Of a DNA stretch of 64,000 nucleotides, positions 12,725 to 25,261 are shown piece by piece (position 1 is the stretch's first letter; each line of letters starts with the position of its first letter). The notes under the pieces are model-generated. The model did no database searches. It saw only the letters and a list, made by a program, of their open reading frames with translations, and was not told the origin of the DNA. Location of the stretch: contig NC_061143.1 in NCBI RefSeq assembly GCF_905220365.1, positions 10,974,001 to 11,038,000 on the forward strand, given 5' to 3'. The stretch is from Vanessa cardui. Its lineage: Eukaryota > Arthropoda > Insecta > Lepidoptera > Nymphalidae. The position numbers and the translations under genes were made by a program.

Positions 12725-13052
12725 ACGATACAACTTAGATGTAGCATCAGCAAATTCAATTAAATCGATTACTATCGATTTACACAACCAATAGAAATAG
12801 CTCCCTATTCCGCCATTTGACGTTATTTGTCGCTATAGATTATCTAATCAGTTCAAGCCGAGAAAGCCAGTGCATGTAAATCGACGTATCAAATTGACGA
12901 ATATATTCGGTCATATGATATTATAAGTTATTATGTTTGTGTAGAGATCGTATTCACATAAGAAATCAACATTAATAATTTGGGGTAGCGTACTTAATTC
13001 GGATGTGATCGGTTTTACGATTTTTGTTGATGCTACATCTAAATTGTGTCGT
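12725..13052. mobile_element. MITE-like element with ~30-bp terminal inverted repeats
   Basis: The left end (12725-12754) has CTTAGATGTAGCATCAGC and the right end (13023-13052), read in reverse, has TTTAGATGTAGCATCAAC; 27 of 30 positions pair. The 328-bp unit has no coding capacity and pairing continues weakly inward. A clear target-site duplication is not visible, so the exact borders and superfamily are open. Confidence 0.6.
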
Positions 13053-13154
13053 TTTGTATTAAATATTTCTGTAATAATATATAAAAGTATAATTTTATAC
13101 GTATAGCCTATTACAATAGAAGAATGAAAAAATATAAAAAACCTTACATTTAAA

Positions 13155-13445
13155 TATTTCTTGCGATTTGCTAAAAACAAAATGAATATATCTTTATTTA
13201 TAATACAATACACACTGAACTACTTATTTCCACTTTCATTTTACTTCCAAAATTCTGATAACAGTTTTTTTGACGTTCGAAACGCCATTATTTCGCAAAT
13301 CCGTAGTAGTATCGTGAATTTAACAAGCTCTCGACCAATAATATCGGGTCAATTTGCTGTCCAAAGTTTTATATTTAGTATTCGTATTCGCTTTTATTTC
13401 ATCACTGAAAAGTTTCGCGCGCTCCTTCAGGCTTTTGTTTTAAAA
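13155..13445 (+). repeat. unclassified ~300-bp dispersed repeat (family U), copy 1
   Basis: Shares with the copies at 43803, 52615 and 61865 a series of blocks: TTGCGATTTGCTAA, ATTTTACTTCCAAAATTC, ACGTTCGAAACG, ATTTCGCAAATC, AAGCTCTCGACCAAT and CAATTTGCTGTC. The 117-residue frame across it (13161-13514) comes from the repeat and its flank and is not called a gene. Confidence 0.7.
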
Positions 13446-14109
13446 TCCGAGGGCAATATATTAAACCTAGTAGACACAAAGGATAATGATCTAACACGAT
13501 TCCGTCGGCAGTGACCGCAAACAGTATAATGATGAATAATCACAATGTCGTTGTGACCAGTGACTGTAAATAATGAACTATATCGCCCCTAACAAGCCTT
13601 CAATTATCAAGTACCGTTGTACTTAACTACAAGTGCCTCCCTGCTATACTCCGACTACTACGACTAGAAATACATTTTGTATTGACCAAATTTTGTCTCA
13701 GCTCCTAGGTTTCATTCAAATTATGTTTGATTCTTAGTTAATTGTGAACTGTCTTTATATTTAAATAGGGTCGATATTTAGAATATAACTTAGTAACTAA
13801 AAAAGGTATCGAATATAAAAAAAAAACTCAGCGAGTTTTATGTTTCACTAGCTGTTACCCGCGGCTTGGAAGGGGAAGTTGACCTCTTAGAATGTCCAAA
13901 TCCACTAATTTTATATAAGTAGTCAAAAAATAAAGATGCATGCCTCTAACTTCAAAAATAACAGATTTACATACAAACTTTAACCCCTATTTCTCTTTCT
14001 TTGTCTGCGTATATTACTCGCGTCTTGAGAATATCTACGCTAAACATTCATTCACATAACCTTTAAAAGATAGTTCGACACCAATGCTAAAATACCCAAT
14101 GAGAACCGA

Positions 14110-14215
14110 ATTCGCCAACAGTGGTCCAACACTTGAGTTGCCAATAATAATGGTGGGTTCAGACCTTGGCAAGAATCACTGAATCTTCGCGTACTTAATT
14201 TGTATTTATAATACA
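14110..14215 (+). mobile_element. SINE family 1, head fragment
   Basis: Diverged tRNA-like head (GTGGTCCAACACTTGAGT...GTGGGTTCAGACCTTGGCAA) and the first part of the body (TGTATTTATAATACATGTC); the 3' half is missing. Confidence 0.55.
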
Positions 14216-14669
14216 TGTCTCAAATAACGGTCGCACCCACATCAGAGTAGATATGATGCATTCAACTAGTTTAATTAATAGCCTAGCCGTTATACTAAGT
14301 GACGCCGTTCATTTTATATATAAACGTATTTACTTTATACTCTCTTGAAACTGATTTTCATTTTTCGTTGGGTTTTTGGAAGCCAAATTGGATGCTGAAC
14401 TGTACACCTGTTTATGACACGATTTCTATGATTGTTTCAAATCTCTTTTTTTCATTTTCTTTTTCCTTTTCTGTTTTGCTTTTTAGTCCTAAATATATTT
14501 TCTTTCTTATTTGTATATAAACATACTAGGCACACTGAAAATACAATATATTTAATCAAATTAATAAAAATCAATCTAATCAATATTAATAATAAATATG
14601 GTTTCCATCTAGTTATTATATTCCAGTGACTGTCAGTGTTCTTCGTAACTATATTTTCTTTGTTTATAA

Positions 14670-14871
14670 TCTATACTAATATTATAAATGAGTAAAATTA
14701 TTTGTTTGTATACTCCTAAGTGTTGTGCTAAAAAGTAATCGTTAGAACTACTATTACAATTATAAAAAAGCACTGGTAGAAAGCTACTTTTTTCCTGAGT
14801 GATATAGAGTTGTATATGTATATGTACATACTATAAATTGTGAACCGTGCGAAGCCGAAGCGGGTGGCTAG
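14670..14871 (+). mobile_element. short Helitron-like element, intact ends
   Basis: A|TCTATACTAATATTATAAA at the start and GTGCGAAGCCGAAGCGGGTG then GCTAG|T at the end. The 3' end is shared, reversed, by the elements at 1970, 5716 and 27422. Confidence 0.6.
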
Positions 14872-15867
14872 TTTCCAATCACATTGATGTACTATGAAAT
14901 TAGGAATTGGTTGGTTATTTAGTATTTATTTAGGAATATTTAGAATCAATTTTGTCATTTTACTTGATATTGTCAGATCACACAGTAGCTGTGCGGTTTT
15001 ATATAAACCGATATAAATACATTACAATTTATGATTAACATTTAGGATTCGTCGGTTAGAGCGAATTGAATTCCAAAATTGGTTATATAACTCTGACTTA
15101 CTTATATTTAGTGAATAATTTTGTATCTGTGCCTTTTTAAGTTTCATTTTAATTATATTAGTATTTCAATCTGTTTGAGTTAAGTCGGAGTGTGCCCATG
15201 TTATTCTGTGACATGCGTACGTGAAATTACAAGAGCATAGGTTGATAAGTTAGCCCGCGAAAACGTAACAAACAAACAGTCATTTTCGCATTTTCAATAT
15301 TCGTTAAGATTTCGTCCTGTTAAACGAATTTAAAAATTACCACGTTTAATTTGTAATGTACATTAATATTATACGACTAATTTTAAATGTATGTATATAT
15401 ATCAAAATATCTTTAAATATTATTACATGGATATTTTTCTTTTCACCTTAAAACTGTCTTAATGATGACATCAAAATATTTATACATTTGAGTCCATTTG
15501 AGATTAATCGCTAATTCATTGCATTAACCTTCGCATCCAAGTTGATAAATAATTCATAGAACACGTAGTAGAGAAAACCCACTGTTGTAATATCGGCTTG
15601 GAAGATCCGACTTTGGCAATATGGTTTTACCATTCATCGCCCTAATTTAGGAAAAAAACCTGTTTTCTAACTATAAATTAATTTAATGATTCATAAAATT
15701 AAATTAAAAATTTCTTTGAAAGTTAACGCCCTGCTTTCGGTTATGGAATCTTGAATGGTAGTTGTGAAAATAGAAGCAACAGCGAGAAGCACCAAAGGCA
15801 AAAAAGCTGCAAGAGACTATGGCTATATATAACACTGCAAGTTTACCCTAATATTCTCCATGATTAC

Positions 15868-16124
15868 GTACAACAACACAAATAACAACAGCCTGTAAAT
15901 TCCCACTGCTGGGCTAAAGGCCAGATGAGGAATACACATGTGGCAGAATTTCTATGAAATTTGTCACATGCAGGTTTCCTCACGATGTTTTCCTTCACCG
16001 CTGAGCACGAGATGAATTATAAAGACAAATTAAGCTCATGGATCAGCGGTGCTTGCCTGGGTTTGAACCCGCAATCATCGGTTAAGATGCACGCGTTCTA
16101 ACCACTAGGCCATCTCGACTGTAT
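15868..16124 (-). mobile_element. tRNA-derived SINE, family 1
   Basis: Minus-oriented near full-length copy: AACAACAGCCTGTAAATTCCC at the low end (3' end in sense), body in the middle, box B complement GGGTTTGAACCCGCAATC and box A complement ACCACTAGGCCATCTCG at the high end. Confidence 0.85.
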
Positions 16125-16554
16125 GACGATAACGTAATTTGATGATTTATTGATGACGTAATTTGAGAGTTAGCACAGTTGAAATTCTATTATAATTATT
16201 TTATTATAAGTGCATGCATGTGCACTGTCTGTTCACTCAATCATAATTGAATATCCGGGAGCCAACGCTTCCAACACCTAACCTGCCGACTGTCGTAGAT
16301 AATTTTTCAACAGAAAAACCCAATAAGTTTTATAGTATGACCGAGCTACTGAACCAGGGCGACAGTTGAATATAAATAGCATTCTTACATACGTGTTGGA
16401 ATACGTACATCTTAACTCAACTCACTCTCAAACTCACACTCATGCGACACTGGGCCATCTCGCCTATACATGATGTATTTTATTTTAACTTCATATAAAT
16501 ACTTTAATTATTGCTTGTGATTAAAAACAGTGATTAATATTATAATTTATAAAT

Positions 16555-16776
16555 ATGAGACAACATCACATACTTTACTCTGATCCCAATGTAAGTAGCT
16601 GAAGCACTTGTGTTGTGAAAATCAGAAGTAACGATGGTACCACAAACACCCAGACCCAAGACAACATAGAAAACTAATGGTAATCTACATCGACTCGGCC
16701 GGGAATCGAACCCGGGACCTCAGAGTGGCGTACCCATGAAAACCGGTGTACACGTCGCTCGACCACGGAGGTCGTC
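16555..16776 (-). mobile_element. tRNA-derived SINE, family 2
   Basis: Minus-oriented full-length copy. The box B-like GGGTTCGATTCCC and tRNA-like head lie near 16690-16775, and the 3' body (ATGTTGTCTCAT in sense) near 16555-16570. Closely similar to the copy at 33277. Confidence 0.8.
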
Positions 16777-17552
16777 GTAAACAAATTCAGAGTAGGCGTT
16801 ATATACATCGTTCCTTTGCTCGAATATAGATGTGCAAATTTATCACGCTAATCTATCTTCAGATTAGCTGAGATTTTAACACCTCTGCTAAAACCTGACC
16901 ACAGAAACGATTATGTTTCCTTCCACGAATCATAAATTAGTCTTAAAAATAAATTAACCTTCGTATTTATTCGCATGAATACTTATACCCGACATATTTA
17001 ATAATTCACGTTTACCAACAAAAAACTAAATCTGAATGTGTATTAGCTGTGATTAGGTTCTTATGGAGACTTTTTATTTTGCATTATACATATGTGTAAA
17101 CCTACCGTAGGGTTTGAAAAAACTTCCGAGAAGTATTACAATTCAACTCAGAAGTTTTCTTCTTAAATTAAACGGAAAACTAAATATGATTATATATTTT
17201 TGGTAAAAATATAACATACAAAACGCCAAAATGTATCATGTAAAAAAGCAAGGGCAACTGTCAGCCCATGGTTGTTGAAAATTAAATAAAAAAAAATACA
17301 TATATTATTAAACCTATGTGAAAAATGTGGTATCAAGGAATTTGAAATGGGACAGGATCGGCTAAAAGGCTTAATTGAATTTAACCATTTATAACTATGG
17401 AATCTAAAAGTCTAAGTCATTGTCTAAAGAGATCATGTAACTTTTAAGTTTAAAACAAAATTTGGGAATTAAAAGTATTGAAGATAAAATAAACGATGTA
17501 TTATAACTTGGTATGAATGAACGTTGCCTGAAATCATCACAATATTAATATT

Positions 17553-17604
17553 GTGGAGATTACATCAAGCATTTAGTTAACTAAATGCTTGATGTAATCT
17601 CCAC
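17553..17604. repeat. 52-bp perfect loop-free palindrome
   Basis: 26-base arms, GTGGAGATTACATCAAGC... meeting its exact reverse complement at TTAGTT|AACTAA. The arms have no similarity to the other repeats in the window that I can see. Confidence 0.96.
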
Positions 17605-18035
17605 TACCCAAATATTGAGCTGTTTAATGGAATAAGCCTATGAATACAAAGAAAATCAACTTCTAGCAGTTACTAATGTTGAAGTTTTTTACTTATTCAT
17701 GGATATTACGCAAACTAAGGAAGTTACGACCATGTAACTGAGAGACGTTACATAAATTCATTGTTCTTAACGTTTTAAATAATAAGACGCCACTTTAGGA
17801 AACATCAACACATTATCCCGTTATCTTAAACGAGTTTATTATATTATTATAATAATATTGCATGCATTACGAGCAGCGTTACATCAGTGAACATAACGGT
17901 GCATAAAGAGCTACTTGAGACTAAGGTTTCTTAAGGCTATAGAACAAGTATGCAGAAACTAAAAGTCGATCATTCATTGATTTAACTTCATTTATGAATT
18001 TAATTTTCAGTTATTATAAGAATTGTAAATATAAA

Positions 18036-18296
18036 ATATTACACCGGAGTCTTAACCACTGATTTTGGCTTCAAACCCAGGCAGGCAACACTGAATTTTC
18101 ATATGCTTTTAATTAATCTAAAGCTTGGCGTTGAAGGAAAACGTAAGGAAACCTGCATGTATCTAATTTCAACGAAATTCTGCCACATGTGAATCCACCA
18201 ACTAGCATTGGAGCAGCGTGGTGGGATATGCTTCTCACCTTCTCCTCAAAGCGAGAGCATTCCTTAGCCCAGGAGTGGGAAATTTAAAGGCTGTTA
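18036..18296 (+). mobile_element. tRNA-derived SINE, family 1
   Basis: Copy with a diverged head (ACCACTGATTTTGGCTTC) but clear GGCTTCAAACCCAGGCAGGC and a full body ending AAATTTAAAGGCTGTTATT. It lies about 50 bases beyond the low end of the candidate minus-strand exon frame at 18341-18498. Confidence 0.8.
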
Positions 18297-18381
18297 TTTA
18301 TTACATCAAAAGGACACCCAACTCTGAAATTTTTAGAGGTTTACAAAAGTTTAAAAATAGAAATTCTTGGTTTCTTTTTAC

Positions 18382-18498
18382 CGAGATCGAATATTAATAA
18401 AATACCCCGCATTTCAGAAAGGTTATCAATTCCAAGTGCGTCACCGTATTCCGGATTGTATTGGACAAACGGCCTTAAGTCGCCTGTCTGCCCTCTGG
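18382..18498 (-). CDS. candidate second exon of the unidentified secreted-protein gene
   Basis: A minus-strand open stretch with acceptor TCGTAATTAG|CC and two possible donors: CTCG|GTAAAA at 18381, or GCGGG|GTATTT at 18405, which would end the exon at 18406. Entry with two bases matches the phase-1 exit of the exon at 30844-30901. The join gives ...AVSIA-RGQTGDLRPFVQYNPEYG, which places Ala at -1 and Ser at -3 of a plausible signal-peptidase site. The residues (about 38, or 30 with the earlier donor) are varied and include PEYGDALGIDNLSEMR. If neither donor is used, the frame continues through GKKKPR to a stop at 18341-18343 and would be a terminal exon. I know no protein family that fits. 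The intron would be about 12.3 kb. This could still be a chance open frame. Confidence 0.3.
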
Positions 18499-19763
18499 CT
18501 AATTACGACTCGAAATTACAAAATTAAAGCAATTATAATATGAACATTAAATATTTCCAAAAATTTTAATTTAAACGTACCTTATTCAAGTAGGCTTTTA
18601 CAAAAACTTTTGTTTCGTTATTTTACAGAATTGTATGAAACGTAAAGATACCTACTGAAAAGAATAGACAAGATACTCAGTAGTAACTCTTTTTTTTACA
18701 TTTAAGATACAATTAATTTTTTATAATGTGTTGTGATAAAGTAGCTTCACGCTGCTTTGTCACCAATGAATATTGAATAATGTGCCTCATTTATTAAACA
18801 TTATTTAACAAATGAATTGAAAATGTTAAATTAATTATCCCTTTTCACGAAACTAAACTAAGAAAAGTTAGAGCCTTAAACCTCCAAAATATGCAAGTAT
18901 CCCTTATATCTTTGGTTATGAAAATTACAAATTCAATGCTTGATAAAACTCAATTTACATGTAATATTGCCATTATCGACTTACTCAAAACAAATATCTT
19001 AAATAATTAAGTCTATTTCAATATAATTCAATTATAATTTCAGAATATAGCTTCTGGAATTTTCTGTGAATTGCAAGTGATTTAATTAATTAATTCGAGT
19101 AAGCATATAAATATGTGGAACGCTGTTTTGAACTCTTAATTTTTATTGCAAACATTAAGGCAATCATTTAAATATTAAACCTTTACGGAAATTTCAAAAT
19201 TTCTGAAGTATTTTTCTGATCGTAACTATAAGTTATGCTCGAAAATAGCGTGAAACAAATATGACTTATACATACTAAAACAATTCTGATATATACATAA
19301 TAATATATTTAACAAATAATAATAAATAAAAGTAATGTTATCAGTTTTAACAAGCTCAATAACTATAGATAGAGACTATCATGGCTATTTAGAATTTTGT
19401 AACTGGCAGCACTCAATAATTAAAAAAGCAAATTGTAATAATAGACAAACATTTCAATTTAAATTACGAATATTGATAACAAACAAACACAGTAACTTTC
19501 AAAACCCTAGTTTGTATTCAGAATGCTGAACATGCTTGGAATACGAAATTACATAAAAACATATTAATCCATTCACATATATATCGAAGTGACCGTCTAC
19601 TTATGTTAATTTAAAACTCAAGGCCAACCTCATTTTCGCACGGTATTTTATACATTATCGAATAGTATCGAGTTATATATAAATTATAATGAAAAAATTT
19701 ACCCCCGACGACCTATATTCGACTTGATTTTATTGGTTTGTAATTTGATCCTTGTTTAGTTTG

Positions 19764-20064
19764 ATTCGAGATGGCCCAGTGATTAGAACGCGTGCGTCTT
19801 AACCGATGATTGCGGGTTCAAACCCAGGCAAGCACCGCTGTTTCATGTGCTTAATTTGTCTTTATAATTCATCTCGTGCTCAGCGGTGAAGGAAAACATC
19901 GTGAGGAAACCTGCATGTGACAAATTTCATAGAAATTCTCCACATGTGCATTCCACCAACCCGTATTGGAACAGCGTGGTGGAATATGTTCCAAAAAACC
20001 TTCTCCTCAAAGGGAGAGGAGGCCTTTAGCCCAGCAGAGGGAATTTACAGGCTGTTGTTGTTTG
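19764..20064 (+). mobile_element. tRNA-derived SINE, family 1, best-preserved copy
   Basis: Head GATTCGAGATGGCCCAGTG, box B GCGGGTTCAAACCCAGGCAA, complete body and GAATTTACAGGCTGTTGTTG end. The best match to the apparent consensus in this window. Confidence 0.9.
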
Positions 20065-21591
20065 TTAGTTTGATTTAGAACGTCTACTATAAATACTGGT
20101 TTCTATTTTTGAATGCCTTGTTAAGAAGGAGGTTACCTTAACGGTTTTTTATTGTATCTATGCTCTCAATCGCTTCCGCCAATTATCAACCGCTCATAAA
20201 TATATATTTTTTTTTTTAATAAATTGTCTCATTTAAAAAATGTTATCAAATATTTCAATATTAATTGTTCAGTAATTAACATGTAGATGAACATTCAAAG
20301 ACTATTGAATTGGGTTATTTCGAAGAAAGAAAAATTTCTGCTGGATATCCATCGGATTTATTGCTTATTACTTTAATATATATGTAATACACGATAAATA
20401 TGTTTAGTTAGATAGTTGTTGATATACATAAATACTATTATAAAGCTAAAAAAATGAGCAGAGTAATAAGGTTACAATTTTACTACTACTAGTTAAAACC
20501 AGTACATAATTTCCAATATAATAACACACATATAAACATAACACTATTAATTACCTACTTGAATTATACTTTGTCTATTTAAAAAACAACGGATAAGAAT
20601 TGTACGCTCTCATAACTTTGTATCGGTCGACTCATTTCACTTTAATTATAACACGACCACCAGTCTTTGATCGAAACTGCCAACTTGACCATGACAAGGG
20701 TCACGTGAACAGCTGATTGCAGTTCTTTATGAGTTCTTTATCCTACGTGACATTCGCGAAATAATCTATGCCCTGCCGGCACAACTAAAAGCCATTAAAC
20801 TAAAAATTGAATTCAAGTTCTTTTTTTAAATTTAAAATCAACTTATACTAGCTCAGTCAATTTCAATGAATTAATTGCTTGTAAATTATTTTCCATTTAA
20901 ATGTTTATTTATTTGAAAATTAATGGCGCCGACACACTAAGAAGTGTGCACTGGACTCTCCATTTCTCTTATAATTGATACATTGCAGACATATGACTTA
21001 CGTGTAGGGTTTATGCTTAGCTTGCAAGCTCAAGTAATATTTGCCACCTAAAATAATTACGTATACATGGTATGATCGGATGACCTCCATGCTCGACTCT
21101 TTTTGAATTATTATTAAAAAATAGTATGTTGCTAATGTATTCAACATTGAATTTGCAAGTTTATTTCATCACGTGTCAAAGTGCGTACTTGTGATAAATT
21201 GTTGGTAAATTTTGTCTTTCATCATCAGCATAAATATTGGTCATTTTACAAATAGAAAGATGTCGCATTTTATGTGCTAAGATGTTTTGAAACGGACCTC
21301 TTCGCGGAGACAAACGCTTCGTTTAGCAACAAAGTATTTAATATGCATATTTAATATTTATCACTTATTTACTCTCATAAGAATTATTTACGCAAGAATT
21401 TTATTACGTACAAATATTTTTCAAATATATGCGTGTTGGTAAGAATGCTAGCAGCAGTTCCCCGTTGAGTCGAAATTTCGATCTTCTAGGCAAAAAAATA
21501 ACCAACTAGTGGAGGCAACACAGCGAGTAAAATAAAAATAATTTCTTCTGGCCATCATTTGTTAGGGTTCACGTCTTGGCCATCCAACCAC

Positions 21592-21715
21592 TGGGCAATT
21601 ACAGTTTTCTCGGAGGATGAATAAGCCACTGTAACTACAGGCACAAGGGGTGTAACATCTTAGTCCTCAAGTTAGATAGCGCATTGGGCATGTGTGAAAA
21701 ATTAATATTTCTTAC
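21592..21715 (+). mobile_element. LINE 3'-end fragment (family A), partial
   Basis: Contains GCCACTGTAACTACAGGCAC and AACATCTTAGTCCTCAAG but lacks the terminal part. Confidence 0.65.
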
Positions 21716-22850
21716 AAGACAAATGTTTAATAACTACTGAGTTTCTTGCCGGTTCTTCTCAGTACAATCTACTTTCCGAACCGGTGGTAGCTTCACTTAA
21801 TTGTTAAATGACGATTCAAAAGTGCTTGTAAAAGCACTTAAAAAAGGATTGCTAACATTTAAAAAAGGATACTTAGCCCACAGTCACTGGTCAGTCATCT
21901 TCTGTATCGATTTCATATGCAATTACTAAGACATCATAGCAAATAATGGGGCAACACGTCTTCTTAAATGTTCATTGGTCTGCATTTAAATTTATATAAT
22001 CGGGTCGTGGGACTTTTTAAAACGCAAGCAACTCTTCGTTTTTTTCCAACTTTTATCCTTGACTTAAATGACTATATATATACTTGTGCGTGGATATAAT
22101 AATCAGAGGAAAATTATTTATTATTTACATAATATATAAATTTTTAATGCTAAAATAATAGTCTATGTCCTGTCATTCTGTGATCAGTCAAAATCAGGGT
22201 ACATATGTAGTAAAATTTTATGGTCTGTTGAGCAATCAAAAAATTATATGTAGTTATGTGTTGTGTTGTGTTTCCCAGAAAGCTAATTTCACGTTTATCT
22301 ATCGGTCGTGCATTTAAATGCTCACCGGTCCTAACGGATTGTCATCCCAACAGATTATAAGAGTAAGATAATGCAACTGGGCTTGTTTACAACATACACA
22401 TTTGTATTGTAATATTTTAGCAAATTTGGCTAATAGGTCAGCCTATCGGCACAATTTTATTTTCACATATTAAAATTTAGGCTTTTATTCAGAAAAATAA
22501 CAATGCCATTACATACTACCAACTTACCCGTTGAGTTTCTTTCACCGGTTCTTCTCAGATCAGGGTGTTGGTTTAAACCGGTTTTTTATTTAATTTAACC
22601 ATCAATAAGTAAGTGTAATGCTTCTATATTGGATAGAGGAATTTTATATGTTTTGATTTAATAAAATTAAGCACAAATAGGCAATTTAAAATATTTTATA
22701 ATTATAATATGAATAACATACTTACATAAATTAACTGACTACTAAATATTTTTCATTTTGTCCGGTTTTTATTTTGTTCTTGATTTTAACACTGAACATA
22801 CTATTTACTTATTACTTATAGACACAAAAACAAAAACTATCCAAGATTTA

Positions 22851-22899
22851 ATATATTATCCACGCGGTGAAGATTTATACAGAAACTAGTTTTAGTTCA

Positions 22900-22943
<44 letters not shown>

Positions 22944-22983
22944 TGAACTAAAACTAGTTTCTGTATAAATCTTCACCGCGTGG

Positions 22984-22992
<9 letters not shown>
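22851..22992. repeat. 142-bp perfect palindrome
   Basis: The left half (ATATATTATCCACGCGGTGA onward) is followed by its exact reverse complement (ending TCACCGCGTGGATAATATAT) with alternating TA at the centre and no unpaired loop. The non-TA part of each arm is about 55 bases and matches the LINE family B coding end. It could form a cruciform or a long hairpin RNA. Confidence 0.95.
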
Positions 22993-23047
<55 letters not shown>

Positions 23048-23088
23048 AGCATTTAATGTTGTTAATTCTTATGTTAATAAAAAAAAAG
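22942..23088 (+). mobile_element. non-LTR retrotransposon 3' end (family B), with TA expansion
   Basis: Its 3' terminal part (ATTTAAGCATTTAATGTTG, TTAATTCTTATGTTAATA) and A-tail match the element end at 36525-36565, and the CACGCGGTGAAGATTTATAC segment matches the coding end at 36480. A long TA microsatellite (22988-23043) has grown in the 3' UTR. The coding-end segment appears in inverted orientation (22942-22992) opposite a direct copy (22851-22905), forming a large palindrome. Confidence 0.7.
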
Positions 23089-24554
23089 ATTTAATATAAT
23101 ATCCCATAACTCTCTGCAAACTAATATTTAACATAACATCAATGATAAGACCATATACTATTATATTCACTATACTCACCATAATCATCACATGAAATAC
23201 CACTTCCTTAAGGGAAATGATACGTTTCCTTGGCTATTAGCAAAGTCAAATTTTACGGTATGTATTTAGTAATGCGTACAACCCATAAATATGTTTTTTT
23301 TAAACGTGATAACTAGATCAGAAATGTATAACCTTCGTGACGTCATCAGCCAAAGGCATTACCACAAAATTGCTTCCCATTACTTAACACACTATATTCC
23401 GACGTACAGAATCAAGGTAATGTAAATCCAAAGGTTAAAACGCATAATATAACGTAATAATAATGATTAATTATTTATTCAACGTATAATATTAACAGTT
23501 GGTACTTAATCGTATCGGTAAGTAATCGTATATTTTGAGGAAGTAATTTTTGTAATGGTTTGGTATATGAATAATTATTATACTTACATGTATCTTATTA
23601 TACATATATCTTAAAAAATAATTAAGTTACATTTTTAAGGTATTGCTTGTGGAAGTTATTGAAATAATACTATTGAATAGTAGTATTGAATGAATCCTAC
23701 TACTCTCCTTAAACAAATGTATTTAAATTCATCTTTTTCAATATGATTTTTTATACATTTCAAATTAAATAATTAATTCTGTGTCAAGGTTATAAATACT
23801 ATAAAATAAAACATTACGATTCATAGGTAGGTTTACATGAATACAGGTGAAAATACACGGTTTTATTAAATGTATAAGTTTTAACACTTATTTTTTTCGT
23901 ATTTTAGTACTTTTATTTATATAAAAATGTAGAATCTTACCGTACTCCAATATAGTTTCTGTATATGACACACAAATAACAAAAACAAATTTTAAAACTC
24001 TCAAAGTTAATTTAAATTATTATCAATATATATAGTATGTATTTTTTTAAATAATGCTATATCAGGCTAATAAGCCTTATGATGGTTTAGCAAACACACA
24101 AGTACACAAAAAATATAAATACTTATTATATTTATTTTGTAATACATCGCTCCTATATAGTAAAACATTTTTTTTTTAATAAAAAGTAACATAATAAGCA
24201 AACAAAGTAAACGCTGTTCCCGCGATTTTATGATTATTTTAATACAAATGATATTATCTTAAACGTTTCGCAGATGTAGCAATGTCATACATAAATATAG
24301 TAAATATCTTTAATCTTAATCGTTGAACAAGTATCTGAGGAATGTATTTAATTAAAATAAAAATAAACTTTACGATTATCGCGGGTTTTATACATCTAGA
24401 AAATATGTAGAAAGCTCATATATGAAAATAGTATATGTGTATTTAAATATTAGTATACTTGAATTTTTTTTTAATTGTGTTTGTCACTTTATATTAATTA
24501 AGTATATCTCAACATTCTTTTTCTTAGCATATTAGTTAATTAAATACATTTTAT

Positions 24555-24705
24555 ATATCCAACAAAAAAGGGTTAGTGCTAGCCATAAAAATACTCTATA
24601 TTCCTAGGAGGTCAATATTGCGTCCCACCAAATTTCATAAAATTTTGATAATTGACAAACATTTAAACAGATATATTCGCATTTATAATATCTGTATAGA
24701 TGTCT
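24555..24705 (-). mobile_element. Helitron-like fragment, degraded
   Basis: CCACCAAATTTCATAAAATT and TTCGCATTTATAATATCTGT are compatible with a degraded minus-oriented 4262-family copy. Confidence 0.4.
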
Positions 24706-25261
24706 TTATAGTTTCCAAACTTACAAAAATATAGTACCTGAAAATATCTTTACTACAATTATATATAATGACTCACGATTAGAACACAACACTATTATAG
24801 TTATAATTTTGTATCGCCCAAATTTTGCAAAGGTCACTCTTAGAATATAACATTATTAAGTTTTTTTGCATACATACCTTAATATATTAAATAAGGTCGT
24901 AAAGCCTTACCATATCGTATCAATCACTAGCAAATTAACAATTTTTGAATCAAAAATTTCGTTTTCTACATTCTTTCGTTAAAACGGTTCCGAGATCCGA
25001 GAATTCGACGGCGAAGTCTAAATTATGCTAATTGGTATGCGACAAAGATGGAATAACTTTCGTTCGCAGGGAAAGTGGAATGGAAATGTGAACGGCTGGT
25101 CAAATGTTATGCGTTCGTCGAATGATTTGTCTTACGGAAATTTTTAATGATAACTCAAATATTATGGGAAATTTATTTGCTAAGCATCCTCAAGAGTCGC
25201 TGACGAAAGTGAAATGAAAGTACGTTTACTGGATGTTACTTTACTAAGTTAAAGCAATCCT

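Noticed and set aside
13161..13514. 117-residue + strand ORF
   Set aside because: It lies largely in a family U repeat copy whose other copies have no open frame.
14299..14629. Phe/Ser-rich frames
   Set aside because: They arise from a T-rich run (CTTTTTTTCATTTTC) and have no supporting signals.
15540..15660. Minus-strand frame after a TTAG acceptor (MNGKTILPKSDLPSRYYN)
   Set aside because: Its entry phase does not match either upstream candidate exon and it has no donor before its stop.
460..20000. tRNA-like sequences with box A and box B
   Set aside because: They are heads of SINE copies with a common body and tail and do not fold into a full clover-leaf gene with its own terminator.
22988..23043. 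Long TA tract as a possible origin or special structure
   Set aside because: Best explained as microsatellite expansion inside a LINE 3' UTR.
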